Assembly: GCA_013396635.1 (NCBI GenBank) | Contig: WBMW01003950.1 | Span: 658,884 to 722,883, forward strand | Direction of reading: 5' to 3' | DNA: 64,000 bases | Source: Penelope pileata | Taxonomy: Eukaryota > Chordata > Aves > Galliformes > Cracidae | In this document: positions 38,441-49,662 of the stretch, in pieces | How the letters are laid out: each line of letters begins with the position of its first letter | Position numbering within the stretch: the stretch's first letter is position 1 | The notes under the pieces: model-generated | Told to the model about the DNA's origin: nothing | Database searches by the model: none | The model's input: only the letters and a program-made list of their open reading frames with translations | Program-made: the position numbers and the translations under genes

Positions 38441-39545
38441 AAAGGCTGTCAGGACTGGAAAAAGAGCTGCTCTATTTACAAGAATAGCAGCTTTAGTCCC
38501 TGAAAGAACATTTAATATCAACGTTCCCAAATATACAGAGAAGGAAAACAAACTAACTCAGTATTTGAATTGTCTTAAGACTCCTGAAAGACGGTGGAAA
38601 ACTCCTGATGGACAATGTATAGTTACTCCTCAATTAATAAGGGAAACTGTGAAAAGAATACATGGCTCCAATCATATGGGAGCTGAAGACTTGGTAGAAA
38701 TGGTAAAAACATGTACAATGGGCATCAATATGCTAAAAATTGCTGAAAGCATTATACAAGGATGTGGAATTTGTTTGAGAAACAATCCAAAAATTCAAAA
38801 GAGGCCATTACTAAGGGAAGTGAAAAGAGGCTTTATACCTGGGAGTTACTGGCAGATTGATTTTTCGGAACTACTGAAGTGTAAAAGTTATAAATACTTG
38901 GTAATTGTCAATGCCTTTTCAGTTTATAGGTTGGCCAGAAGCTTTCCTGTGTCACAGTAACAAAGCTAGAGAAATAGTCAAATTGCTTTTGAAAGAAGTA
39001 ATACCTAGAAAGAATATAAAAGTAGAAAGAATAAACCAATAATTAAGCAACAAATTAGCAAATTATGTCAGAAAACTCAGATGAAATGGACTGAAGTCTT
39101 GCCATTGGCATTACTTTGAATTAGAATAACATCTAGGACGAAAGAGAAAATTAGTCCATTTGAGATATTATATGGAAGACCTTATGTTGCAAATCTGACA
39201 GAGAATGAGAGTTAGATGCACCTAAAAGGAGAACAAATTCAAAGGGATCATTTAATATCTCTGGGCAGAGTCATTAACACCATAGATATAGCCAGGTTAA
39301 GGCTCCTGTGCCTTTGGATTCATCAGTACACCCCTTCAAGCCTGGAGAGTCAGTATATCTGTGGACGTGTAAAGACAAACTACTTGCGGAGAAATATAAG
39401 GGACCCTATCACGTGCTGCTGACTACAAAGACTGCAGTCAAGCTGAAAGGAATTGAATTGTGGATCCATTATACTAGGATACAGAAGATACCCCTCCCTC
39501 TGTGGACTGCTACACCACTGGGACCTCTGAAATTAAAACAAAAAC
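38379..39545 (+). pseudogene. ERV pol: integrase, broken by internal deletion
   Basis: The open piece 38379-38960 (193 codons) begins in the last RNase H block and continues into integrase. The zinc-binding HHCC finger is intact: His at 38661-38663 and 38673-38675, Cys at 38763-38765 and 38772-38774. The first catalytic aspartate lies in WQIDF (Asp codon 38859-38861). The frame then stops. Sequence jumps from a segment near 38985-39010 to one encoding VERIN at about 39021-39035. The stretch that should hold the second catalytic aspartate is therefore deleted. Later pieces include SPFEILYGRPYV near 39157-39192 and the C-terminal GPY module (GPY at 39401-39409) within 39308-39556. Non-functional. 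Confidence 0.85.
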
Positions 39546-40762
39546 ATATCCAATAGTGGGTTATATCCAGAAAAAGTTTAGAATAATAATGAATTGGCTA
39601 ATCACAGCAAATGTCTTAATAACCTGGCTGAGAAAAGTGATTCACAAGCTTTACAGCCACAATGGGATAGAAACTGAAATTTGTGGGAATTATTAGCCGA
39701 TAATCAGTAACCGATAGACCCTCCTTTTAAATTAACTCTGGGAGCTCAGTAGGAGAGATGCATAGTCCATGCTTGATAGGAGTTTCCACTCCTCTGAAAT
39801 TATTAAAAAATTACATGTTTAGTGTATTTAGAACAAATGTAACCTATGGTAGCCTCTATGATATGGGCAAAACAACAGGAAGTAAAGATAAATGAATATT
39901 GAGTCTGAGGCACCTTTCCTGCCAAAAATTGTGTTAAATTTGTGAATTGCACTTTTAAGTGTGACAATCTGACGAGATTCAAACAGAAACAATACGTTTC
40001 CTAGCAGCCCGTACTAGGTTACCTTTAGGATGGATTTTACTTTGTGGAGGATTGGCTTATACTTATGTCCCAGCAAATAATACTGGAGGTCCTTGTTCCA
40101 TAGGGAGATTAGTCCCCTTACTTTTTAATTAAAAGGGTCTTCAATATGAAATAAGGTGAAAGATGAATACTCAACTATCCAGCGACTGCGATTCACAGAT
40201 TGTTTCTCAAGTGAAATCTCAGATGTTGCAATTCTGGCTCCTGGAGCTGGAGTAGCCACAAATTATCATACTTCAAAACGTATTGCCTGTGCATTAGTTA
40301 AAGATATAAATTTTACTTCACAGGCCTCTGCAGCTATCAGAATTGATGATTCAGATTCGAGAAGCTACCTTAGAAAATAGGGCTGCTATTGACTATTTAC
40401 TATTAAGACATAACCATGGTTGTGAAGAATTTAAAAGAATGTGCTGTTTTAATCTCTCTGACAAGTCACATTAACTAGAATAAAAGACTCAACAGCTAAA
40501 GAAATTGGCTTCTGAAGTTTATGAAAGGGAAGGATTGGATCTTTCTTGGTTAACCTCATGGCTCCCTGATTTAGGATAGATGAAAAGATTATTAGTAATC
40601 ATCTTGTTGAATGTGTTAATAACTACAGTTACTTGTTGTGTTATGCAATGCATGTCCCTTTGTATTCCAGGAAGATATGAGAATGGTTTGAGACTTAAAG
40701 ATGGTAAGGGACACATAAAGCCTCAGAAAGGAGGGAAATTATATCAGGTAGATATTTCATAA
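39502..40762 (+). pseudogene. ERV env remnant: short SU piece and transmembrane subunit, broken
   Basis: A hydrophobic stretch starting at an ATG at 39589 may be the leader peptide, overlapping the end of pol as usual. Most of the surface subunit is missing or scrambled. A C-terminal SU-like piece with NNTGGPCSIGRL is at about 40077-40112. The transmembrane subunit begins in the frame 40156-40380, with a glycine/alanine-rich stretch that fits the fusion-peptide region. It continues in another frame. There the CX6CC motif (Cys 40421-40423, Cys-Cys 40442-40447) follows the region corresponding to the so-called immunosuppressive segment. A membrane-spanning, cysteine-rich segment and short tail lie at 40580-40762. 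Several stops and frame changes make it inert. Confidence 0.8.
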
Positions 40763-40768
40763 CTTTCT

Positions 40769-40782
40769 GAGGGGGGGGGGGG
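40769..40782 (+). other. Retroviral polypurine tract
   Basis: GA followed by twelve G residues lies between the end of env and the start of the LTR. This is the expected position for the plus-strand primer. The long G-run may also be slippage-expanded since insertion. Confidence 0.7.
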
Positions 40783-40784
40783 TT

Positions 40785-41370
40785 TGTGGTGGTGGGGGAA
40801 ATATATAGAATGGAAACAATAATCTTTCCTTGGAAAGAAGGGTGTACTGTCTGTGTTTAGTCAACATGAACACAGAATCCTTTGATCAAACACTGCTTAT
40901 ACTAAATCAGAATTTATTCTCCATTGACGTTATCCGATTAATCGGGGACAATTATTCTCTTTGGAAAATTGGCAAGAGGAGAACTGTCCAGCTTGTTCTT
41001 AGGTGACCATATATGGATAAAAAGAGCAAGGGGAACATTTCCCAAATGCCCACTGAGGGTCACATAAGACCCCCAAGCAACCTCATGCAAGCACAGACAG
41101 CCAGGAAGGTAGCCAGAAGGGGATGGAGTATCATGGTAGCTTAACCTTATGAATATGTAGGTAGTAGGTGTTTCTTCCATATTAGATGGAGCACATGGGA
41201 ACGTAATGTATAAATACATTGAATAAACTTGCATTGTTGTGTTTGATTTGTAGAAACTTTCACCAGCACCCAGGCCTGAATAAAAAGCAATATCTCTCCT
41301 GAGTGTCTGGGAATTGGCTCATTGCATACCAGGTAGCGAATCTGCTTTACAGAGAACACCCCCACTGCCT
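40785..41370 (+). repeat. 3' LTR of the endogenous retrovirus
   Basis: It starts with TGTGGTGG two bases after the polypurine tract and probably ends in CA near 41370 (CACCCCCA), or a few bases further at 41384. Inside are a TATA box (TATAAATA, 41209-41216) and AATAAA at 41222-41227 and 41279-41284. The second lies about 40 bases past the likely cap site and so fits the poly(A) signal of the R region. U3 would be about 450 bases, R about 60 and U5 about 70. No matching 5' LTR exists in the window, so age cannot be estimated from LTR divergence. The exact ends are inferred. Confidence 0.65.
41209..41216 (+). promoter_or_regulatory. LTR TATA box
   Basis: TATAAATA lies about 63 bases before the likely poly(A) signal of the R region. 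It is well placed as the proviral core promoter. Whether it drives any host transcript is unknown. Confidence 0.6.
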
Positions 41371-41384
41371 CCCAGACACCAGGG

Positions 41385-44104
41385 AAATGTATGAATAGGA
41401 GCCAATTTTCCTAGTTAACCTTGCAAGGTTAATTCATTACAACGTAAGCAAACCCAATGCATGTTACTGCTCTGATCTGGAAAAGAAAACCTGGCTTGTT
41501 TGCAAACACACAGACGACTGCTGGCTCAGGAGTAGCTGCAGTTGCTTTTCCAGTGTTGGCAAGACAAACAGTCACTTCAGCTCATCTCAGAAAGCAGCTA
41601 GTCTGTGCAGGGCAACTGTCTGCACTTGACAGACTTATCACCCTGGGCAGCTTAGACTCAAAAAGAAAAAAAAAAAAAAAAAAACTCAGCATCTATTCTC
41701 TCTTACTGATAATGTGACCAAAAGCAGCATGACTGCATGCTGCCTGCCTTTGCCTTCCCTATCAACAGTGCTGTAAGAGCCTATAAATACAGCAGAGCTG
41801 CATACTTGTGGTGAGGAGCCCACTAAGGCTCTCATCCCATTCTCTGGCCTCATCAACAGATGCCAGATGGTTCTGCAGGACTGCAAGGGCACTCCTGGGC
41901 TTTTGTAGTGGACCAGGGTAACATGGCAGCATCATTTGTTTCGGAAACAAAACAATACTTCAGCTGTATAAGTAGGAACCAAATGGCATCTTTTAATCTC
42001 AAGAACCTGCTGTCTGTATGTATCAGTCTTCCATGGCAGATTTCCCTTTTGCTGTTTATACACTACAGCAAACTCCCTGAACAAGCTAATGATCTTGATT
42101 TTTGCCAGATAAAATAATAAAAAAACCCCAATATCCTAAACTCAGTAACTCACAGAAGATGCCCACGCTGTCCCATGCCACCCTTCAGTTAACAGCAATG
42201 TCAAGGGTATTAAGAAACCTACTCTGAGTATGGGAAAGGCAAAACAGGAACAACTATCCCGAACTCTGCTCCAAGCACAGTATGGCAAGATGAACTCCGT
42301 GTCTAATTGCCTGAGACAGACATTAGGAAGGAACTAGTAATTTACTGAGGAGATGGTAATCAAAGCCACCTCTCTGCGGGCTTGGTGGCAATGAGGTATG
42401 AGACGAGATTCCAGCTCCAGGGCTAGAAAGATGCCTCCAAATGGCTGAAATTTTCTTCCTAAATCCCATCATTTTCTAATTCCAGTTCAATTTCTGCAGT
42501 GAGCCTTTTCCTTGGGCTTCCCTTGGGACAGTAGGACAACATTTCCACTTTTCAGGAGTAACTGCTCTCCCAAACCTCAGTGGCTGCTAAGCTTCAAAAG
42601 GGAACACACTAGGTTCATTAGACTACCTAACGACACTCATTTTGGCACCAATCTTAAAGCACTTTATACATCTAAATCTTTTTTTTAAAAAAAAAAATCC
42701 ATATAACTAGCATAACAAAGCAGTCAGAATGGATTTGCAAATAATTGGAGGGACCTCCACCACAGGAGGAAGCAGGCACCTTTTGAAGACAGCTTGCCTT
42801 ATTTACCTTTCACCTAAGTTGTCATAAAGCATCATCCGTAACCACACATCAAAATAGAACAACATTAATTTTTTTATTTTATCTGAACATAATGAAACTA
42901 ATTAATCTCTGATACAGACTTGTAGGGAAGCAAATAAGAAACGTAATCACCAATGCCAAGGGTAAATCTGAATGGGAGGAGGAAGAAACAAGCAACGGTC
43001 ATACAAGTAGCACAAGGTCTATAATAGAACATTTACATCGGGATGGGTAGGAGGGCTTGATGATCAAGGAACAAATAGCTTTCTTTCTAATTTTGAAACC
43101 CTAACATTCATTTAGGAAAGAACAGTAGAAGATGTGAGTAGTGTGAGCTATTTCACACAGATAAGCAACTCTGGAAGAAAGCAAAAGGTTTTAATGTTAC
43201 TCAAGGGAGAAGGAACGGCAGCAGAGAAAAAGACATGCAGAATAAATTTGGCAAAAAGGAAATGAGGAAATGCAAGTTACAAGGAAAACAGAGTTAAACA
43301 CTTCTGATTATAAAAGTTACCACAGATGTCATTAATAAAATCCCATAATATTTCTATGTAACTTGATTTAAATGTAATTCGCTGTTAGATCACACTTGAA
43401 CTGAAGAATTCTTGAATTGAAAGTTAGAGGTTTGATAAAGGCAGGAGGAACAGGGGACAAGACAAGGGTGGAAAACCAGCCCAGCCTGTAGAAACATACA
43501 GGCATCCTAAAACCAGAAACTGGTGTTGGTTTTGTGAGATTTATGGAATGTTCAGCAGCTTAAATTCTTTGCAATTGGCTTCTTTCTGTTTCAGAATTAT
43601 TACTTTGTCACTTTCTTGAAAATAGAAATGACTAATATGTATGGAAATGAACCAAAATTCAAATACATATCAAGTAACGATGAATTATTTATTTTTTAAA
43701 ATGTTTTTAAAAGCTTCATGAGCATACATTTTATGTACTCTGGAGAAAATATCCTACATCTTCTGATTTGATTTGCCTTTGTCTTAAAAAAACCAAGAGG
43801 GATATTAATCCACAAGCATTTGAAGTGAGGTGCTGTAGAAAACAATATTTATTTGTGATAAATAAAGCTAGTCCTGCTACAAAAAAAATGTAGTTGCCTA
43901 AAAGCATCAAGTGTGATGCCATCTGAAAGTAGGGTCAATGTTTGATTGGAGATTGAAGATAATTTTGCAAGTTTGATTTATTTGCAGGAAAAGCAAATGC
44001 TGGTTTTGAATGTGTATATATCTCCTATAAAACCAGGGAGGTAATAATTCCACAGAAAAATCCATAATGTGACTGCAAATGGAAAATGACATGCAGCTCT
44101 AATC
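41385..44104. other. Non-coding stretch
   Basis: No gene is recognised. An A-run at 41660-41684 (interrupted by one G) has no AATAAA upstream and no recognisable retrocopy body. Confidence 0.55.
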
Positions 44105-44136
44105 AAAATAAAATAAAATAAAATAAAATAAAATAA
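44105..44136 (+). repeat. (AAAAT)n microsatellite at CR1 3' end
   Basis: Six tandem AAAAT units directly abut the 3' end of the minus-strand CR1. It may have arisen from, or served as a target for, the retrotransposon end. Confidence 0.9.
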
Positions 44137-44600
44137 TAGAATCATTGGTTGGAAGGCACCTTAAAGTCCATCTAGCTCCAGCCTCCTGCCATGGGCAGTG
44201 CCACCCACCAGATCAGGCTGCCCAGGGCCCATCCAACCTGGCGTTGAACATCGCCAGGGATGGGGCATCCACAGCTTCTCCAGGCAGCCTGTGCCAGTGT
44301 CTCACCACCCTCAGAGCAAATAGTTTCCTCCTAACATCTAACCTAAATCTCTCCTCTTTTAGTTTAAAGTAATTCCCCCTTGTCCTATCACTATCTGCTT
44401 GTGTAAAAATCTGGTCTCCCTCCCACTTATAAGCTCCCTTCAAGTACTGGAGGCCACAATGAGGTCTCCCTAGAGCCTTCTCTTCAGGCTGAACAAGCCC
44501 AGCTCCCTCAATATTTCTTCATAAGAGAGGTGCTCCCACCCTCTGATAATCTTTGTGGCCCTCCTCTGGATCCGCTCCAAGAGCTCCACATCTTTCTTGT
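44137..44600 (-). mobile_element. CR1 LINE 3' end, relatively young
   Basis: Read on the minus strand, this is a 5'-truncated CR1 covering the last part of ORF2 and the 3' UTR. On the plus strand it shows 'ggttggaaggcaccttaaag' (44147-44166), then CAGGCTGCCCAGGGCCC (44215-44231) and CTTGTCCTATCACTA (44379-44393). It finishes with CTCCTCTGGATCCGCTCC (44562-44579). It is well preserved. The short frames at 44145-44372 (plus) and 44213-44443 (minus) belong to it and are not host genes. Confidence 0.95.
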
Positions 44601-44624
44601 GATTATTACGTATATCTAAAGAAA

Positions 44625-44875
44625 GCTAATTATATTGGAAATGGAGTATAAGATTCTAAATACGAAGACAGACTAAGGAAGCTAAAATTATATAATCCAG
44701 AAAAGAGGATTGAGCAGAATATGACCACACTCTATAAATATCTTACAGGTGACAATGTAGAAGAAAGAAGAAAATTATTTAGAGTTCTAGTAGAGGATAA
44801 GATGACAAGCAATTTCCTTTGGCTAAAGAAGGAAAAAGTCAACAGAAAAATGTAGGCTGGACATTTGCAAAATCT
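44625..44875 (+). mobile_element. Older, diverged CR1 fragment in opposite orientation
   Basis: The sense order matches an old CR1. It includes 'aagacagactaaggaagct' (44664-44682; compare the 'agagactgagggagctgg' block) and a segment corresponding to the CTCTATAAATATCTTACAGG region (44730-44749). 'agaggataagatgacaagca' (44792-44811) follows, and 'taggctggacattt' (44852-44865) closes it. It is far more diverged than the adjacent minus-strand CR1, so the two inserted at different times. Confidence 0.65.
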
Positions 44876-45249
44876 AATACCCCATAGTTGTATGCATGAG
44901 ATTGCATTTTCATTGAGGTGGAGCTATTTAATGCAAGCGGCAGTTCCAAGCAGAACATATGAGTCTTTTGCTTAGCAGGGCACAGCCTTGCCTCATGGTC
45001 AGCAGCAAACAGAATGGACTGGGTATAATTTGCTGTATGGGCATGCAATAGCAGAGATGAAGCCAACTTGAATGTTTTCAAATAATGCCAGTGAATGATA
45101 CCTGCTCATAGCAAATAAATTGGAATAAGAAAGTAGACAGTTATCTCAATCTTTGAGATAAAGTCTGAGTTTGAAAATACATTCAACTGAGCTGCAGGAG
45201 TCTACAAAAGAAGACAAGAAGTTGGCTTTAAGATTGGTCTGAGATCCAG
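44876..45249. other. Non-coding stretch
   Basis: No gene or repeat is recognised. The minus-strand frame at 44839-45081 has no domain. Confidence 0.5.
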
Positions 45250-46380
45250 AAGGCTGCTGCTGTACTTCTCATGCTGCTGTACAGCAGCACAGACTGAGCC
45301 AACTTGAGATTAATTCTTTTCTTGTAGCCAGTACCACACAGAGGTAAGCACAATCTGCACAGCCACATTTGGATCCTGGTAAAAGTTCAGGATTTTCCCT
45401 GATTTTGTGGCTACATTGCTTTCACTACAGAAGGTAACCCAGTGGCATGATGCCACTTCTACAACATCTGTAGGGTCACTGTAGTGGTGCCCTGTACTGG
45501 GCCGCAGGCAGACAAATACTGATGTATCCACGTGGACTTACATTCAGAGGCTTGGCAGCTTTGGAAAATACTCTCCCCTTACATCAGACATACCATATTC
45601 GTAACCAGATATAACTCTGTCCACTACATTCTTGAAACATCAGCGTTTTACCTTGGATTGCATACTTGTAAGATTGTTAAGTGGGTTCCTGATAATCTGA
45701 CTGATTTAGAATGGCTTTAGGAATAGGTGAGCAAGAACATTACATACTTAAAAGCATTGCTGCACACATCTTGGGAACATTTTGTTATTTGATTGCCAAC
45801 TCTCATGAAATTTCACATGAGCAATGGAAGAATATGTCCCTTTGCCCCGTAAATATGGCCATTTCACCTGTAATGGAAATGCCACAGGCTCAATAAATGT
45901 AATCCTCTGCAGATCCCTTGCTGACAAAGCTTTTTTACAATAGTCTTCCGTTACAAAAACACCCAAGATGCACAATCATCATCTCAGGAGACAAATAATG
46001 CAGCAGTTGAAAGTGTGAATAGAGCTACAGATCGCCCCTCACTGCAACAGTTTTTAACGTTATTAATTTTTACATCGCAGACTTGTGCCTATAGTTCAAC
46101 TACAGTACATTAAATCAAATACCAGTGTTTATGAGGGAGGACTGGTCAACACCCAAAGTCTAGTCTCATCCCATCCCATCATGAGTCCCTTGCTAACCCA
46201 GATATGCCAATGTGCACAACTCCACACAGAGGTTTCAGATGCAGTGGATGCCATTCACGGCTGCTTATGAGCCACCGCAGAACCTTCTTGTGGCATTGAA
46301 TCCCATTTCAGCTAGCAACAGAAGTATTGAGGCTGAGAGAGTTTTGAATGGGGGAAAAGAAAGGCCAGCCTAGAACATCA
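45250..46380 (+). pseudogene. Decayed coding-like region of unknown origin
   Basis: Successive plus-strand frames at 45532-45720, 45711-45896 and 46085-46270 follow each other closely, and the first two overlap. The 46085 frame is followed in another register by about 35 further open codons (to about 46370). Compositions look protein-like (for example N-glycosylation-type sites around 45855-45875, Trp, Tyr and Cys well represented) rather than low-complexity. I recognise no domain with confidence. A decayed retroviral envelope or other transposon frame is possible, since glycosylation-type motifs and cysteines are present. The opposing minus-strand frame at 45310-45531 is probably a shadow. 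No function is assigned. Confidence 0.3.
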
Positions 46381-48686
46381 GCTTCTAGGTATTTCACTGC
46401 TGAATGCTCTGAGTGGTTAAAATGAAAATGCACAGGTTTTCGATATTCTGTACTCCTGCTGAAGTGAAGTGGTGGTGGACACAATATAATAGCCATTACA
46501 GTGTAGAATTCCCGTATCAGCTACTGGACCCTTCTGGTTTCCTTAAAAACAAATCTCTAGGGATGCTGAAAAAAATCCAAATACCAAGGTAAGAACCTTC
46601 TACATCTGCAACGTCCCAAACATCCTATCCACCAGTTCTATGAGTGAGACAAGGCATCTTGGCAGACCTGTTTATTTCATCATTTATCCTAACAGAAGGT
46701 GCTGTTCAGGCTCAAACCTCACAGGACCTTCTGGAGAGGGGAGGAAAAGTCAAGAGAAAAAGATGGGAGAAGAGAGAACATGTGAAAACACAGCGTCCAT
46801 GAAGACTATTTGGATGTAAGTTGGAGCAGTGTTACACATAACTTCCAAAACGAGATGACCTCTTGCAGCCCAAATCAGCATAAGTTGCTGGTAACACCTT
46901 TGTGCTGTCAGAAAGATGGATGTTCCTGAGATGTAAGAGCAAAGAAGCTCCCAGAACCCCTCAGGGATTAGACAGGTTTCTGTTCTGATCCCAGTGCTCT
47001 TACAGAATAATTGAGAAGTTCTGCAAGGGACTTTATGGACATCTCCTCGTAATTCCTTTCCTTGAATTTTACAGTAGGACAGCTTTTTATTATCTTTGAT
47101 CTTCTCCATGCACATTAAAAATCAAGGCAATCTTTACAGCCTATCCCAAAGAAGTCAGACAGCAGGTAAATAGAATACGCTAAACTAGCCAGTACAGTTT
47201 GCAAAAACTGACCAGATAAACTGTATTAAAACATGGCTCCAGTTATAAATTTAGGATTGTTGGCTATGAATGCAGATCAATGGTACTCCAGACAGCCAAA
47301 GGAAAAAAAAAAGAGAAACAGCAGCTGTTTATGGCTGAGAATCCCTTTTAATACCACTTTTGTCAAATCACTGTGTGTATGTACACAACCTACAGATAGG
47401 CACATAAATTAGATGCTCAGTGCTTACACAAAACTACTGACTTTGACTAAGCATTAATTGAACAACATTATTAAGTTAAAATTAATGTAGAATAACTCAA
47501 AACTTTGCTGATTAAACATCATAAATTAGAGAGATTTATCTGAATTAATACAATTCAATAAATCCTTATGAATGAGAACAGTGAAGGCAAGAGAGACTGT
47601 TACAATTACTCAATGCTGCAGACACAAAAGCTAGTCTAACAACATGAGCTATAAAACCATTTTTGTTTATTACTACAGCCTACCCATCTGACAGCTACAC
47701 TAATAAATGGTTCTCAATGAAAAGCATGCGCGTTATTTTCTCCGGCTTTCCCCCAGAGTATCGAGGATCATTAGACAGATCATCAGCTTTCTGCAAGAGA
47801 AGTCTATGTAGTTTTCAAATTTTGACTAATAATCTCTTGAAACACAGTTTGCAACAGAAAAGATGCTTAAAGTTATCATTAGTCTGAATCTAAGAGGATG
47901 TGGAAAAAAATTTTCCCTCAGCTTTAGACATATTTGCAGATTCAAACTACTTTTATTCTGTGGATATTCTTCCCACTCCATCAAGTCCCACACAGTATCT
48001 ACTGTCAAGAAAATAAAAGCAGCAATCCAGAACTACTTCTGACCAGAGCAATGGGACTGTTTTGGTTGCTATTCCTGAAAATAGATTTGTTTCCCAGAAT
48101 TTTCTCAGAAAGCAAGGATGAAAGTGTAAGTTCATTTTCTTTTAAATTTGGGTAAATGTGAACAAATTTTATTTAATTTTCTCATATTTCATTAAGCAAA
48201 AGCAGGAAATAAGTTTAACATAGCAGAAAAATGACAGTTTTCTCTAGAAAGATGCCAGCCATGGTTTAAAGTTGCAGTTAAGCGAAGTTCCCAACTAAGC
48301 GTTTCAAATAAGCAAAAATTAATGTCTTAGAAATCAATGTAGCCAAAAAAGAATTTCGTAAAATCTATTCAGCTCCACATAAAATAATTCCCCACAATAA
48401 AAAAGCATGTTTCTGAAATATATGAACTGAGTTAGTACATAGAGACTAGAAATGAAACACATTTTAGGTGCATCTGCAAATCTTTTATACCTGTCCAGTA
48501 TACTTCAAGCATATTATTTAGAAATACATTTCTTTACCTTGCAACTCAGCCTTATTCTCATTGAGAGCATCAGATTTTTATGAATTTTTAAGTAAAATCT
48601 GAAGCATACAGAGAGAAAGTGAAGGTGACATTTTGTTACTTACCATACGCAACCACAGTTCTGGCTACTTTATTGTGTATCTCCCA

Positions 48687-48703
48687 GTATATATATATAT
48701 ATT
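48687..48703. repeat. (TA)n simple repeat
   Basis: About eight tandem TA units. Directly visible microsatellite. Confidence 0.85.
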
Positions 48704-49558
48704 TATAATCTGCTGCTTTTAACTTTATTGACTAATAATAATATTCACCGGAGATTGGATCTTTCCTGTCTACTGATGGGAAAGCACAAAGGTCACAAGG
48801 TAAAAGAAAACTCTATTTTCATAGGCACTTTAATGCATTGCTCCTAAGGGAATTCAAGTTACTTTAGAAAGGTTTAGATATGTATGGGTGGACCCTTTAC
48901 TCCTGAAGCCAGCTAAAAGGCCATCCATCTGTACACAATCCAATGTATTGGTAAGCATGGTAGAAAGGATGTCTTTGTAAAACTACGCTTGTGCTTTATT
49001 GGCACCCCCACATTAATTCCGCACACCTGCTCAAAGTAAAATAAGGGTTGTTTCTTAATGGGAGGTACAACAGGCAAGGAAAGGTCACGGTGCTGTAAGA
49101 TTTCCTTTTAGATAATGAAAAGGATTAGATGTGTGTAAGCCCCAGTGAGCAGATAATGCTAAAATGATACCAGGGATGAAAATGCAAAATCCAGGCTTCC
49201 AATCATGTATCAGTGTTCCCATCCCGGTAGGTCTGGGCTCAAGGAAATGGCTACCAACAAAATTTGCATATATACACAATCCATCAAAAGTGATGCTCAT
49301 ATATTTTCCCAGCAAAACAACCAAGTAAATAAATAAAACACTCCAAAAGTTTAGAAAACAAGAAAATTAAGCTTACATTCTTCTGAAAACTAGTATTAGA
49401 AAATATAAGAATATAAAGATTGTCTGAATAGCCTTAACTATGCCTTTTATCATCTTTTCATTGAAACTGAAGACCAAGAGACCAGGACAGGTGTTTCTGA
49501 AAAATGAAAAGAACCATCCGACCACATTAAAGTGTGTTCACACAGTTCACAGTTGCAG

Positions 49559-49662
49559 GGAGAGTGTATCACTCATTGGCTATAAAATACTACTTAACAG
49601 CTGACACTCAGCAACTGGCCATGGATGTGATCCTGGATCTGGGGCGACACGAAGTGAAACAG
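49559..49662 (+). other. Possible coding exon (weak)
   Basis: A CAG/GTGAGC donor is at 49661-49668 and an acceptor-like GCAG ends at 49558, giving a 104-base segment. One frame is open throughout, and its 35-odd residues look protein-like, mixing charged and hydrophobic residues and ending in GRHEVKQ just before the donor. The acceptor lacks a good pyrimidine tract and I recognise no family. It could be an exon of a gene extending beyond the window, an alternative exon or chance. Confidence 0.2.

Larger units (their letters stand above)
37600..41370 (+). mobile_element. 5'-truncated endogenous retrovirus, gammaretrovirus-type pol
   Basis: This is one degenerate provirus reading on the plus strand. 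In order it has partial reverse transcriptase, partial RNase H, integrase, a reduced env, a polypurine tract and a 3' LTR. Gag, protease, the first half of RT and the 5' LTR are missing. What remains is broken by many in-frame stops, frameshifts and internal deletions, so nothing here can be expressed as a functional protein. The pol motif style (LPQGF, YVDD, HHCC finger, GPY/F module at the C-terminus) places it with class I, gammaretrovirus-like elements. The CX6CC motif in Env fits the same broad group. The neighbouring CR1s are unrelated. Confidence 0.85.

Noticed and set aside
41660..41684. Poly(A) tail of a processed pseudogene
   Set aside because: No AATAAA 10-30 bases upstream and no recognisable coding body.
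44145..44443. Short frames on both strands as small genes
   Set aside because: They fall entirely within a minus-strand CR1 element.
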